Shown here: positions 36,644 through 45,712 of the stretch, piece after piece
Layout of the letters: every line of letters starts with the position of its first letter
Position numbering within the stretch: the first letter of the stretch is position 1
Assembly (NCBI GenBank): GCA_030448125.1
Contig: JAUJNO010000001.1
Coordinates: 367,394-431,393, forward strand
Origin: Rubrobacteraceae bacterium
Lineage (GTDB): Bacteria; Actinomycetota; Rubrobacteria; Rubrobacterales; Rubrobacteraceae
Direction: 5' to 3'
Length of the DNA stretch: 64,000 nucleotides
Notes under the pieces: generated by a model
Told to the model about the DNA's origin: nothing
Databases searched by the model: none
Seen by the model: the letters and a program-made list of their open reading frames with translations, nothing else
Made by a program: the position numbers and the translations under genes

Positions 36644-38030
36644 TCAAAGCGGAGCGGTGCTGGTGGTGCTGTGCGGCGTCATCCAAACGCTGGACGTGAT
36701 GCCGCAGGGTCCCTGGGGATGCGCCTTCACCGTCTGGCCCGGCATCAGGTCCAGCCGGTAGCATTGCATGACCATCATCGCGACTATCAGGTCGCCTCCA
36801 TGAGTGCGAAGTTGTTGCCGATACACAGGCGTGGGCCGCCCCCGAACGGGAAGTAGGCGAATCGCGGGCGTCGTTGCTGCTCTCCGGGGTGAAACGTTCC
36901 GGGGTTGAAGCCTTCGGGGTTGGGCCAGAGATCGGTTCGGCGGTGGGTGACGTAGGGGCTCAGAAAGAGGGTGTGACCGGCGGGGATGCGGTAGCCCCCG
37001 ATCTCGTCTTCCTCGACGGCGGTACGCGAGATCATCCACGCCGCCGGGTAGAGCCGCAGGGTCTCGTCCAGGACCATCCTCGTGTAGGTGAGGTTGGGCA
37101 AATCCTCGATGCCGGGCGTCCTTGTTCCCGAGGACCCGGGAGACCTCCTCGCGCACCCGACGGACGACTTCGGGGCTTTTGGAGAGCAGGTACCAGGTAC
37201 ACGCCAGCGTTACGGCCGTCGTCTCGTGCCCGGCGAGGTAGATGGTCGTGACCTCGTCCTGGATCTGCCGGTCCGACATCGTCTGCCCGGTCTCCTCGTC
37301 GCGGGCCTCCATCAGCATGGAGAGTAGGTCGTCCCCTCCTTTCCGCCCGCTCCGGCGCCGCTCGCGGATGATGCGGTGGACGACCTCGTCTATCGTCCGG
37401 AGGGCCTTCTCGAAGCGGCGGTTCGCTGGCAGGGGTAGTCGCGTTATCCACAGCGGGATCACGAACCGCGTGTCGATCCTCGCGAGCGCCGTCTCGAAGG
37501 CGCGGGCGATCCTCTCGCCCTCCGCGTCGATGTCCGCGCCGAACATCGTCTTGACGATGATGCGCTGCGTGAGGAGCGTCATCTCCATCGCTACGTCGAG
37601 CGGCCGGCCTCCGGAGGTTCTCGCGCCTCCCAGCCGTCGAGCATCCTCGCGGTCTCGCCGGTCATCGCCTCCGCGAACCCCGCTAGGCGCCGGCGATGGA
37701 AGACCGGCTGCATGAGGCGCCGCTGGCGCCGCCAGAAAGACCCTCGTTCAACACGAGTCCGTTTCCGAGCAGGACCCTGACCTTGCCGTACCCCTTGACG
37801 TAGTTCTTGTTGTTGTCCTGGAGCACGTGCTCGACGTGGTCCGGGTTGCTCAGGAGGTAGTATCGCTGCGATCCGAGAGTTATCCGCACCACGTCGCCAC
37901 CCTCGCGTGCGGCCTTCATGAGGGTGGTGAGCGGCTGTCGCTGGAACTGCGGCAGGTTGCCGACGAACGGGAGCCCCTTGAGATCGGGGACCTCATTATT
38001 CAGTTGGGGCTTCGGAGCTTCGTGCTGCAA
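36644..38030 (-). pseudogene. Cytochrome P450, multiply frameshifted
   Basis: Pieces in order: MQHEAPKPQLNNEVPDLKGL, PFVGNLPQFQRQPLTTLMKA, NYVKGYGKVRVLLGNGLVLN; DVAMEMTLLTQRIIVKTMFG; the I-helix oxygen-binding motif IYLAGHETTAVTLACTWYLL; the ExxR helix VLDETLRLYPAAWMISR; PERF-type FNPGTFHPGEQ; and the heme loop FAYFPFGGGPRLCIGNNFAL. All catalytic motifs are preserved, about 450 residues once repaired. Breaks are near 37740, 37600, 37120 and 36790. The bacterial class fits partnership with a 2Fe-2S ferredoxin, a fragment of which follows. Confidence 0.78.
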
Positions 38031-38500
38031 GATCTTCTCCTGGACCTTCTTCGTCCGCGAACATCAATGGTATACCGGGACACTAGCACTAAATGCTGCT
38101 TGGCGGAATGCTCCTCTGTTAAACGTCTAACACCACTCCGGGAGCAGGTTGGCGGTGTGGGTGGGGCGCTGGCCGCGCTCGAGTTCGTCATCGAGGGCGA
38201 AGATAGTTCCTTGCGAGCGATACAATGTTGTGGTTGCGTAACAGTGCCGGTTTTGGAGAAGCCTTATAGGGTTGCTTATGGAGTGGTTACCGTCTACTCT
38301 AGTCCCCTCTACAGGCGAGGTCTTGCAAGAGAACGGTGGTTTGTGGTTCTATAATGAGTCGTACACGGTGTCACGCAAGCGCGACCGATGGTAGGCATGC
38401 CGCTCTCGGATGCACGTACTACCGTCGCCGCCGGGCTTCGGCCGGTAGTGTCGGCGTCTGGCGTGGCCTGTCGGTCCGATCTGGAGGTTGAGGGAAGTTT
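38031..38500. other. Intergenic region before metF
   Basis: 470 bp. On the minus strand near 38170-38210 a short piece IFALDDELERG resembles the ferredoxin stretch FALDDGELERG, possibly another scrap of a ferredoxin gene, but it is too short to call. I see no SAM or cobalamin riboswitch fold ahead of metF. Confidence 0.35.
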
Positions 38501-39364
38501 ATGCAAAGCCAGTACAAGCACCCCAAGGTCTTCAGCGTCGAGCTGTTCCCGCCCAGGACGCCCGCGGGAGAGGAGAACCTCACCGCGTCCCTCGGGCCGC
38601 TCGCGGCGCTGGAACCGGCGTTCTTCTCGGTGACCTTCGGCGCCGGTGGCACGACCCGCTCGGGTACCATCGAGACCGTGGCTAAGACGATGGATGAGAC
38701 CGGCATCGAGGTGGCCCCGCACCTGTCGTGCATCGAGGGCACGCGCGAGAGCATCGGCGGGTTTCTCGACCGGTACAAGGACGCCGGGGTGCGCCGCGTC
38801 GTCGCGCTGCGGGGCGACCTGCCGGACGACATGGAGAGCCCGGGCGTCTTCTCCCACGCAACCGAGCTGGTAGGCTTCATCCGCGAGCGGACCGGGGATC
38901 ACTTCCACATCGAGGTAGCTTGCTACCCGGAGTTCCACCCCGAAGCAGGGACGGCCTCCGAGGATCTAGCGCACTTTCGCGCCAAGGTAGAGGCGGGCGC
39001 CGATTCGGCCATGACCCAGTTCTTCTACAACGCCGACGCCTATTTCTACTTCGTGGACCAGGTCGAGCGCCTGGGCATGGACATCCCCATCATCCCCGGC
39101 ATCATGCCGATGTGGAACTATACGCAGGTCGCCCGCTTCTCGGCCGGATGCGGCGCCGAGATCCCGCGGTGGCTGAATAAGCGGATGGAGGCCTACGGCG
39201 ACGACGCCGAGTCGCAGCGACAGCTCGGCATCGAGTTCGTCACCGACCTGTGTCAGCGGTTGCTGGACGCCGGCGCGCCGGGCCTGCATTTCTACTCCCT
39301 CAACCGCGCCGAGCCGACGTCGACGATCTGGAGCAACCTCGGACTGCCGGCCGCTGCTGCTTGA
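38501..39364 (+). CDS. metF: Methylenetetrahydrofolate reductase
   Basis: 287 residues, usual length for MetF. FAD-dependent TIM-barrel enzyme reducing 5,10-methylene-THF to 5-methyl-THF for methionine synthesis. Signatures: VFSVELFPPRTPAGEENL (catalytic Glu), FFSVTFGAGGTTRSGT, APHLSCI, ALRGDLP, DSAMTQFFYNADAYFYFVD, IPIIPGIMPMWNY, GLHFYSLNRAEPT. ATG after a GAGGGAAG purine stretch. No other methionine genes are adjacent. Confidence 0.95.
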   Translation: MQSQYKHPKVFSVELFPPRTPAGEENLTASLGPLAALEPAFFSVTFGAGGTTRSGTIETVAKTMDETGIEVAPHLSCIEGTRESIGGFLDRYKDAGVRRVVALRGDLPDDMESPGVFSHATELVGFIRERTGDHFHIEVACYPEFHPEAGTASEDLAHFRAKVEAGADSAMTQFFYNADAYFYFVDQVERLGMDIPIIPGIMPMWNYTQVARFSAGCGAEIPRWLNKRMEAYGDDAESQRQLGIEFVTDLCQRLLDAGAPGLHFYSLNRAEPTSTIWSNLGLPAAAA

Positions 39365-39397
39365 TCTCCGTCTCAGTAACGAATAGCTGTTTGTAGC

Positions 39398-39612
39398 GTC
39401 TCTGACGAGGAGGTCGCGGAGACCGTTACCGCCCCGGACAGGGCCTATACCGGAAGGTTCGGGCGCATCGTGACCGAAAAGACCTCGGGGCCCGCGTTCT
39501 CCGAGTGATCTACGACAAGGGCCGGAACGAAGCCGCGGCTATCACCGTCGTGCCCCGGTTCTTTGTTCGGCAGCGCCGGGAGGGCCGAAGCGTCCAACAC
39601 CGCCTCACCTGA
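39398..39612 (+). pseudogene. DUF4258-like small protein, truncated and frameshifted
   Basis: The frame reads SDEEVAETVTAPDRAYTGRF then GRIVTEKTSG, and after one indel in a GGGGCCC run RVLRVIYDKGRNEAAAITVV. That resembles DUF4258/BrnT-like small proteins (often toxin-like), but the N-terminus with its opening His-rich strand is missing and there is no start codon at the right place. Confidence 0.45.
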
Positions 39613-39651
39613 GGTCGGATACCGTTCTCCTCTCGGCGATCAACCCTCCGG

Positions 39652-39921
39652 CTAGGCGTCCAGCACGCAGTCCGAGAGCGGGCTGCCGATGCAGATGAGG
39701 CGCCAGCCACGCTCGAGCTCGCCGTCGTCGAGGGCGAAGGCCAGGTCCTGGTCCATCTCGCCTTCTAGCTGCATCGTCTTGCAGGTGGTGCAGGTGCCGC
39801 TGCGGCAGTCGTAGGGGAGGCGCATCCCGGCGTCCTCGGCCGCCTCCAGGATGTACTCGTCCTCGGCGCAATCGATGGTCACGCCCCTGCGCTGAAAGGT
39901 CACTTTGTGCTTCTTCGCCAC
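39652..39921 (-). CDS. 2Fe-2S ferredoxin (plant type)
   Basis: 89 residues with the cluster ligands C-x4-C-x2-C (YDCRSGTCTTCKTM) and the fourth Cys in RLICIGSPLSD. GTG start with GGGAGG upstream. A terminator of the upstream gene lies between the two genes, so it is probably transcribed on its own. Candidate electron donor for the P450 at 36644-38030 or other oxygenases in the region. Confidence 0.92.
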   Translation of the reverse strand: MAKKHKVTFQRRGVTIDCAEDEYILEAAEDAGMRLPYDCRSGTCTTCKTMQLEGEMDQDLAFALDDGELERGWRLICIGSPLSDCVLDA

Positions 39922-39931
39922 TTCTTCCTCC

Positions 39932-39974
39932 CATAAAAAGCCCCGACCCCTCTAACTACGGGGGTACGGGGCTT
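39932..39974 (-). terminator. Rho-independent terminator of the USP-fusion gene
   Basis: Read on the minus strand: AAGCCCCG and the inner CCCC pair with GGGG and CGGGGCTT, followed by TTTTTATGGG. It lies between the stress-protein fusion gene and the ferredoxin. Confidence 0.75.
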
Positions 39975-40003
39975 CTAGCTAACTACTGAAAACTGATAAC
40001 TAA

Positions 40004-42361
40004 CTACCTACAACTCCTTAGCCTCGAAGTCCTCGCCGGGGGTGCCGCAGACGGGGCACTCGTCGGGGGTTGGATCCCTTCCATCTCCTCTTTGCACACC
40101 GTGCAGACCATAGTAATGGTCATCGGCGGGTGCGGAACCTCGCCGTCCTCGGCCTCTATCCTCTCGCCGGTGTCGCGGGCGAGGTCGGCGATGGAGACCT
40201 TGCCGGTGATGACGTCCTCCATCGTGGTGCGCGCCCCCGAGAGCGAGTCCTCGACGAGCGGAAGGTCTATCCGAGTAACGCCCCGCTCGCGCGCCAGGTT
40301 CTCGGTCATGTTCCGCGAGATGTTCCGCATAAAGCCCTTCGGCGCCCGCTCCAAACGCTCGATGGCGTCCTTGCTCCAGGTGAACTCTTTGCTGCCGCCC
40401 TCGGGCACGAGGCCGCCGGCCTTCTGGAAGGAGCTGTGATCTATGGGGCACTTGCCGCCGGTCGTCTCCTCGACCTGCTGCTTGGCTTGGCTGACGGGGC
40501 AGCCGCCGGTGCTCGGGGCCCCGGCCTCCTCGACCTCGGGGGCCTCGCGGCCGGTCTCCTCACGGTACTGCTGTTCGACGTACTCGCGCGTGATCGTAGT
40601 GTAGCCCTTCTTGAGTGCGCTCTTCTCTACCCTCGCCCTGACCCGGCGCTTCTCCTGCCACTCTTCGAGGGAATCGAGGAACGTCTTCGCCTCGTCGGTC
40701 CAGTGAAGTTCGCGGCCGTCGTAGACCTCCGAGAGGTTCAGGTCACCCTCGCTGGCGTCGGCCTGCGTGATCCGGGCGTCCACCGCGTGGAAGTGGGTGG
40801 GGCCGGAGCCGCAGACCGGGCAACGGGCGGGCTTGCCCTTCGCCACGTAGCGGCACACGTCGCACTCGAAGCGGTCGTGTCCCTGGGCGGCGCGACGGAT
40901 CTCGTCCTGCACCTCCGCCGAGACGCCCTCGACGTCGCCCTGGTCCTCGGACTTGCCGAATCCGCCGGCGCCCGCCTCGAAGATCTCCTCCTTCGTGGCG
41001 TGGCCGTTACCGTTGGCCTTACCGTTCGTCTCGTTGCCGTTGGCGCCGTCACCGTTGGCCTTGTCGGCGGTCCGCTCGTCGAAGTCCTTGAAGAGGGAGT
41101 CGATGGGCTTGTCCTCGCCCATCGCCTCGGCTTCACGCATCTGGTCGCCGATGGCGCGCATCGACTCCATCGCCCCCGGCGGCAGGATGCTCATGATGAC
41201 CTCGTCTATGACGCCCGCCGTGATGACCGTGTAGCCCTTCTCGATCGCGTAGCGCAGGATAGCCCCGGTCGCCATGCCGACGACGAAGCCCGGGATGCGG
41301 TCCATCCGCTCCAGGGCCTCCTTGGTCCACGTCATGTGTTCCTCGGCGGTGTACAGGTCCGGCGCCTGGTACTCGTAGTTGCCGATGAGCACGTTCGTCG
41401 GCAGGTAGCGCATCATGTTCTCGGTGTTGCCGCCGATGTCCATCTCCTCGTCGGAGTGGTAGCCGATGCGGCCCATCACCACGAGCGTCGGGTCGACCTC
41501 TTTGACGTACTTCATCGTCTGCTCGAAGGGCTTGCCGGCAAGGAGGGTAGTCTTCAACTCGACGCCCTCGTCGGCGGCGATCTTCTTGGCGATCTCCAGG
41601 TGCGCGGTGTAGATCTTGGCCAGGCCAGAGTCGATGATCTCCTCGTGAAGCTTCTCCTGCTCCTTGAACCGGAAGACCTTCTGCGCCTTGCTGGAGAGCA
41701 CGCCCGCTATGGAGTGGAACATCGCGTAGTGGAAGTACGGATCGAAGACGCTGATAGCCTCGACGGTCCCGCCGAACTCCCGCGCGAGCTCTATAGCCCT
41801 CTTCAAGCCGCCGAGCGACTTGGCCGAGCCGTCGACCGCGACGACGATGTGCTCGAACGGGCTCCGGTCGAGATCCTTGACGATGAGGGTGTCGGCCTTC
41901 GTCAGGCGCCGCACGACCCGCTCCGTGACGGTGCCGAGGACCGTGTCCTTGACGGCGGCCATGCCCATCGCGCCGACGACGACGAGGTCGTAGTCGCCGT
42001 TGTTGACGTCTTCTACGATGACCTTGAAGTTCTTGCCTTCGAGGGAGCGGCGGACCAGCTCGACGTCGTACTTCTCGCAGAGGGGTTCCAGGACGTCTAT
42101 GTACGAGTCGGTGATGATCTCCAGCCCCTTGGTGATGAGCTGGTCGTGGATCTTGCGCTGCCGCTTCATCTCGTCCTCGTCGCGGAACTCCTCGGGGAGC
42201 CCCGACTCCATCTGGCGGAAGCGGACGTCGTGCATCTTGGCGGCGTAGGCGTGGCAACCCGCGACCCTGCCCCCGAACTGGCGCGCGACGTCGACCCCGA
42301 TCACGCACGCCTGGTTGGAGTAGTCCGAGTTGTCTACCGGGACGTAAACCTCTTTGTACAT
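40004..42361 (-). CDS. Fusion protein: two universal stress protein domains, three PCP_red-like domains, two rubredoxin-like zinc/iron sites
   Basis: 785 residues as read. USP domain 1 about 1-160 (VYVPVDNSDYSNQACVIGVD; VVVGAMGMAAVKDTVLGTV), USP domain 2 about 168-335 (IVVAVDGSAKSLGGLKRAI; VVMGRIGYHSDEEMDIGGNT), then a proto-chlorophyllide-reductase-57-kDa-like helix pair (MTWTKEALERMDRIPGFV), an Asn/Gly linker, a rubredoxin-like site (CDVCRYVAKGKPARCPVC), a second PCP_red (LHWTDEAKTFLDSLEEWQEK), a Cys-rich linker (GGCPVS, GKCPIDHSSF), a third PCP_red (FTWSKDAIERLERAPKGFM) and a last CTVCKEEMEG. One missing G near 40070 garbles the final residues: in the other frame they read TPDECPVCGTPGEDFEAKEL with stop 40008, completing the second Cys4 site. 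ATG with GGGAG upstream. Likely redox or stress sensing; partners unknown. Confidence 0.88.
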   Translation of the reverse strand: MYKEVYVPVDNSDYSNQACVIGVDVARQFGGRVAGCHAYAAKMHDVRFRQMESGLPEEFRDEDEMKRQRKIHDQLITKGLEIITDSYIDVLEPLCEKYDVELVRRSLEGKNFKVIVEDVNNGDYDLVVVGAMGMAAVKDTVLGTVTERVVRRLTKADTLIVKDLDRSPFEHIVVAVDGSAKSLGGLKRAIELAREFGGTVEAISVFDPYFHYAMFHSIAGVLSSKAQKVFRFKEQEKLHEEIIDSGLAKIYTAHLEIAKKIAADEGVELKTTLLAGKPFEQTMKYVKEVDPTLVVMGRIGYHSDEEMDIGGNTENMMRYLPTNVLIGNYEYQAPDLYTAEEHMTWTKEALERMDRIPGFVVGMATGAILRYAIEKGYTVITAGVIDEVIMSILPPGAMESMRAIGDQMREAEAMGEDKPIDSLFKDFDERTADKANGDGANGNETNGKANGNGHATKEEIFEAGAGGFGKSEDQGDVEGVSAEVQDEIRRAAQGHDRFECDVCRYVAKGKPARCPVCGSGPTHFHAVDARITQADASEGDLNLSEVYDGRELHWTDEAKTFLDSLEEWQEKRRVRARVEKSALKKGYTTITREYVEQQYREETGREAPEVEEAGAPSTGGCPVSQAKQQVEETTGGKCPIDHSSFQKAGGLVPEGGSKEFTWSKDAIERLERAPKGFMRNISRNMTENLARERGVTRIDLPLVEDSLSGARTTMEDVITGKVSIADLARDTGERIEAEDGEVPHPPMTITMVCTVCKEEMEGIQPPTSAPSAAPPARTSRLRSCR

Positions 42362-42587
42362 AGACCCCGCTCCCTAGCTCTTAGGACGCCGAAGATACAA
42401 AACCAAACTCGCGCACGAGGACGTCGTCCCGCGCCTACGTAATGTACTCTCATACCGCATGGCTTGTAAATAAAACCGTTCACAGGACGAGCGCGGGTAG
42501 CGGAAGCACGACGCGCCGGGCCGCGGGGTACGAAGACCCCGCGACCCGGGATTTACCGGATCGGGAAGTAATCTCGCCCCGGCTCCT

Positions 42588-43904
42588 CTACGCTGGATAC
42601 TTCACGCGCGATGGCCAGACACCATAGCCGATGAGGTGGCCCGGTAGGTCGCGCAAGACGGGTATCTTCGGCAAGAGGCGCAGCAAGAGCGGGGGCGAGA
42701 ACGGCTCGCTCGACCTCAGCGCCGGCGCCAGTACGCCACGCTGGACCTGCGCCTGGACGGCCTGGATGATCCTGGTTGGCAGCTCGCGCCGCCGCTGCAC
42801 GGCCGCCAGGTACCTCTCGTCCAGGTTCACCAGCCGCTCCTGGCTCTCCCGCAGCGGTTTGGCGAGTATGTTCGCCGCGGCGACCGCGTCCTGGACGGCG
42901 TAGTTGATGCCGACCCCGGCCACCGGGCTCATCACGTGGGCGGCGTCCCCGATCAGCAATAGCCCCGGCCTGTGCCACGTTGGGCAGCGGCTCGACTCAA
43001 CCGAGAGCAGCGAGACCCGCCGCCAGTCCGTGAGGTACTCCACGCGGCCCGAGAACTCGGGTATAAGCTCGGCGAACTGCCGCCTGAGTTCCCCGATCCC
43101 CTCGTGCCTGAGCTCCGGGAAGCTGCCCTTGGGGATAACGTACCCGGCTTGCCAGTGGTCGTCGCGGTCGAGCATGACCGCGATGTGTCCCCTCCCGAAC
43201 CGGCCCACCAAGCCCTCCGCATCGCCGGGTTCGCGCGGTAGCTTGAACCAGAGCACGTCCATCGGCGGCGAAGTCTTTATCGGCTCGATGCCGGCGAGAC
43301 GCCGCATCCTGCTCCCGCGGCCGTCAGCGCCGACCGTCAGCGCCGCCCTGACCTCATGCCGCCCGCCCTCGTCCTCGTAGCGCACGCCTCGCACCGCGCC
43401 GTCTTCTTCGACGAGTTCCCGCACTCGCGCGCCCATCACGAGCCGGAAGCTCGGGTACTTCTTTGCCTCCCTGACAATGAACTCCAGGAAGCTCGTCTGC
43501 GGCATGATGGTGATGTAAGGGAACTTTGTCTTCAGCCGCGAGAAGTCCGCGGGGGTAAAGGGGCCGTCTGCGGTCTGCAGGGTGAAGCTGCTGGCTTTGC
43601 TGTGGCGCAACTCCAGCAGCCGGCCCGCGAGACCCAGCTGGTCCATTATCTCCATGACGGAAGGGTGCAGCGTGTCCCCGCGAAACTCCCGATCGAAGTC
43701 CGGGTGCGCCTCCAGAAGCGTTACGTCTACCCCTTTGCGCGCCAGCAGCAACGCCAGAACGGCCCCTCCGGGACCACCGCCCACGACGCAGCAGGTCGTC
43801 CGCTTCACTTCCCGGACTTCGCCCGACGCCGCGGCTTCGCCGGAAGCCGGTCTCTCCCCGCCCGCCGTCCGCGTAGCCTCTCTCTCCACCGTCGTCTTCG
43901 CCAC
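42588..43904 (-). CDS. FAD-dependent monooxygenase/oxidoreductase (PHBH fold)
   Basis: 438 residues. N-terminal Rossmann motif CVVGGGPGGAVLALLLARKG, the DG motif VGADGRGSRMRRLAG, and GLLLIGDAAHVMSPVAGVGI for FAD ribityl binding, as in UbiH/PHBH-type flavoprotein hydroxylases. The first about 30 residues are a low-complexity extension. It lies 18 bp after a second FAD monooxygenase and downstream of a TetR gene in the same direction, a three-gene operon. Probably hydroxylates an aromatic or polyketide-like compound. Confidence 0.88.
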   Translation of the reverse strand: MAKTTVEREATRTAGGERPASGEAAASGEVREVKRTTCCVVGGGPGGAVLALLLARKGVDVTLLEAHPDFDREFRGDTLHPSVMEIMDQLGLAGRLLELRHSKASSFTLQTADGPFTPADFSRLKTKFPYITIMPQTSFLEFIVREAKKYPSFRLVMGARVRELVEEDGAVRGVRYEDEGGRHEVRAALTVGADGRGSRMRRLAGIEPIKTSPPMDVLWFKLPREPGDAEGLVGRFGRGHIAVMLDRDDHWQAGYVIPKGSFPELRHEGIGELRRQFAELIPEFSGRVEYLTDWRRVSLLSVESSRCPTWHRPGLLLIGDAAHVMSPVAGVGINYAVQDAVAAANILAKPLRESQERLVNLDERYLAAVQRRRELPTRIIQAVQAQVQRGVLAPALRSSEPFSPPLLLRLLPKIPVLRDLPGHLIGYGVWPSRVKYPA

Positions 43905-43921
43905 AGCAGACCCCCTTTCGC

Positions 43922-45703
43922 TTACCTCGTCGTCGAGGTTTTATCTGCATAGCCTTTCGCGTACCGCTCACCGGATTCGCCCGCCTCCGGTGTTGTCGAG
44001 AGCAAGTCGCCGAGGTAACGTAGCAGCCGATCCCCCATGGCCGGCTGGCTGCGGAAGCCGACGTAACCGTCCGGCCTGATGAGGTACAGCACCTCCGCTC
44101 CGGCAGTGTTGTAGGTCTCGTGCAACTCCCGCTCCACGTCCAGCAGAACCGGACCGTCCCAATCCAGGCCCTCGGGCTTGTCGTAGCCGGCGATGACTAC
44201 GCAAGTCTTTACGTCTTCGCCCCACAGCTCTTCGACCTTTTGGGCTATCCCAGTTAGGTTCGCGTAGCCCTCCTCCGTTCGTGCCGGGCCATCGAAGAGA
44301 AGGAGGGTGAAACTAGTGCCCTCGAACTCCTGGAAGAGGGTAGTCTCCTCTCGGGATGGGTAGCGCAGGCAGCGTCCCTGGGGCGCCCGGTCTCCGGCTT
44401 TTGGGCCACCGCGCAGGTTCAGCCAGTCCTTGAGGCCGAACCCATCTTGCCTACGGCCCGGTAGCAGCATCCGAGGACTCTTGTAAGACTTCGACAGGGA
44501 ACTCTTGCGGTAGCTCACGTCCAACTGCGAAACCTTTTTGAGCAATGTTTCCTGGACGAAACCCGAACCCATAACGTGCGACAGTGTCCGATCCCGGACG
44601 AACCGGAGGACGGGGTTTCTGGACACGGCCAGGTTCGTCGAGGCGTTCGTGCTCTTTAGCACTTCTCTGGCGACGGGCAGCCGTTCCTCCTCGTACGTGT
44701 CGAGGAGCTCGTCGGGAGCCTTGCCCTTTATCACGAGCGCCAGCTTCCACCCCAGGTTGTAGGCGTCCTGGATGCCGGTGTTCATGCCCTGCCCGCCGAC
44801 GGGGCTATGGATGTGCGCCGCGTCGCCCATCAAGAACACGTGTCCCCTGCGATACTCGGTTATCATCCTGCGGCTGATCTTGAAATTGGACATCCACGTC
44901 GGATTGCTGATGTTCGTCTTCGTGTCTTTTGCTCGCTCCGCCATCAGCTCCTGGAAGAGCTCCACGGAAGCCTGAGGAGCTTCCTCGCCTTCGGTCGGAG
45001 CGATGTCCGAGACCAGACGCCACCGGCGGTCGCCGGGGAGGGGCAGGGACAAGAAAATTCCGTCCCCGTGCAACCACGCGTGCGCCTTGTCCCGGCTCCG
45101 GTTCCAGTCCAGGTCTACGTCGGCCAGCAGAAACTCTTCTTCGTAGGCACTCCCCTCAAAGGAGACCCCTAACGTATGGCGAACCCGGCTGTGAGCGCCG
45201 TCGCACCCGACTAGCCATTTGGCGGAGATCTCCTCCGTAGCGTCCGCGCGGTCTCCACCGACGAAGGCGACGATGCGATCCCTCTCCTGCCCGAAGCCCG
45301 CCAGCTCTCTCGACCACTCGACCTCGCCGCCAAGCTCGTGCAGCAGCCCGAGAAGCAACAGCTCCGTGTCGCTCTGTGGTAAGGACAGGATGTAAGGATA
45401 AGGCGCTTTCAGGTACCGAGTGTCCGGCTGGAACAAGAGGGTCTCACCCTCCTGGACGTCCGCCCCGGTTACTTTCAGACCTCTCGCCAGGAATTCCTCG
45501 ATGACGCCCATGTTCTCGAACACTTCGAGGGTCCTCGACTGTATCCCCAGAGCCTTCGAGGTCTGAGAGGGGGCGTCCGACTTCTCGATGACGCGGCAGT
45601 CGATGCCGCGCCGGAGCAGCTCGCAGGCCATCGTGAGCCCCACGGGACCGGCCCCGACGACCAGCACGCCCGTCTCGCTCTTTGATGTCCCCGTGGCGTT
45701 CAC
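43922..45703 (-). CDS. FAD-dependent aromatic hydroxylase with thioredoxin-like C-terminal domain (PheA/RdmE type)
   Basis: 593 residues. GVLVVGAGPVGLTMACELLR (FAD), LGIQSRTLEVFENMGV, VGCDGAHSRVRHTLGV (DG motif), GHVFLMGDAAHIHSPVGGQG then MNTGIQDAYNLGWKLALVIK, and a C-terminal thioredoxin-fold region (FTLLLFDGPARTEEGYA; EVLYLIRPDGYVGFRSQPA). The layout matches phenol-, pentachlorophenol- and anthracycline-type hydroxylases. It is second in the TetR-led operon, starting 10 bp after the regulator gene. Confidence 0.93.
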   Translation of the reverse strand: MNATGTSKSETGVLVVGAGPVGLTMACELLRRGIDCRVIEKSDAPSQTSKALGIQSRTLEVFENMGVIEEFLARGLKVTGADVQEGETLLFQPDTRYLKAPYPYILSLPQSDTELLLLGLLHELGGEVEWSRELAGFGQERDRIVAFVGGDRADATEEISAKWLVGCDGAHSRVRHTLGVSFEGSAYEEEFLLADVDLDWNRSRDKAHAWLHGDGIFLSLPLPGDRRWRLVSDIAPTEGEEAPQASVELFQELMAERAKDTKTNISNPTWMSNFKISRRMITEYRRGHVFLMGDAAHIHSPVGGQGMNTGIQDAYNLGWKLALVIKGKAPDELLDTYEEERLPVAREVLKSTNASTNLAVSRNPVLRFVRDRTLSHVMGSGFVQETLLKKVSQLDVSYRKSSLSKSYKSPRMLLPGRRQDGFGLKDWLNLRGGPKAGDRAPQGRCLRYPSREETTLFQEFEGTSFTLLLFDGPARTEEGYANLTGIAQKVEELWGEDVKTCVVIAGYDKPEGLDWDGPVLLDVERELHETYNTAGAEVLYLIRPDGYVGFRSQPAMGDRLLRYLGDLLSTTPEAGESGERYAKGYADKTSTTR

Positions 45704-45712
45704 GACATCCTC

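Noticed and set aside
38031..38500. SAM or cobalamin riboswitch ahead of metF
   Set aside because: I could not find the conserved core helices or boxes of either class.
40070..42442. 790-codon open frame on the plus strand opposite the USP fusion
   Set aside because: It mirrors the fusion gene exactly, is made of Leu/Val/Asp/Arg-rich shadow sequence and has no family motif; high-GC codon bias keeps the opposite strand open.
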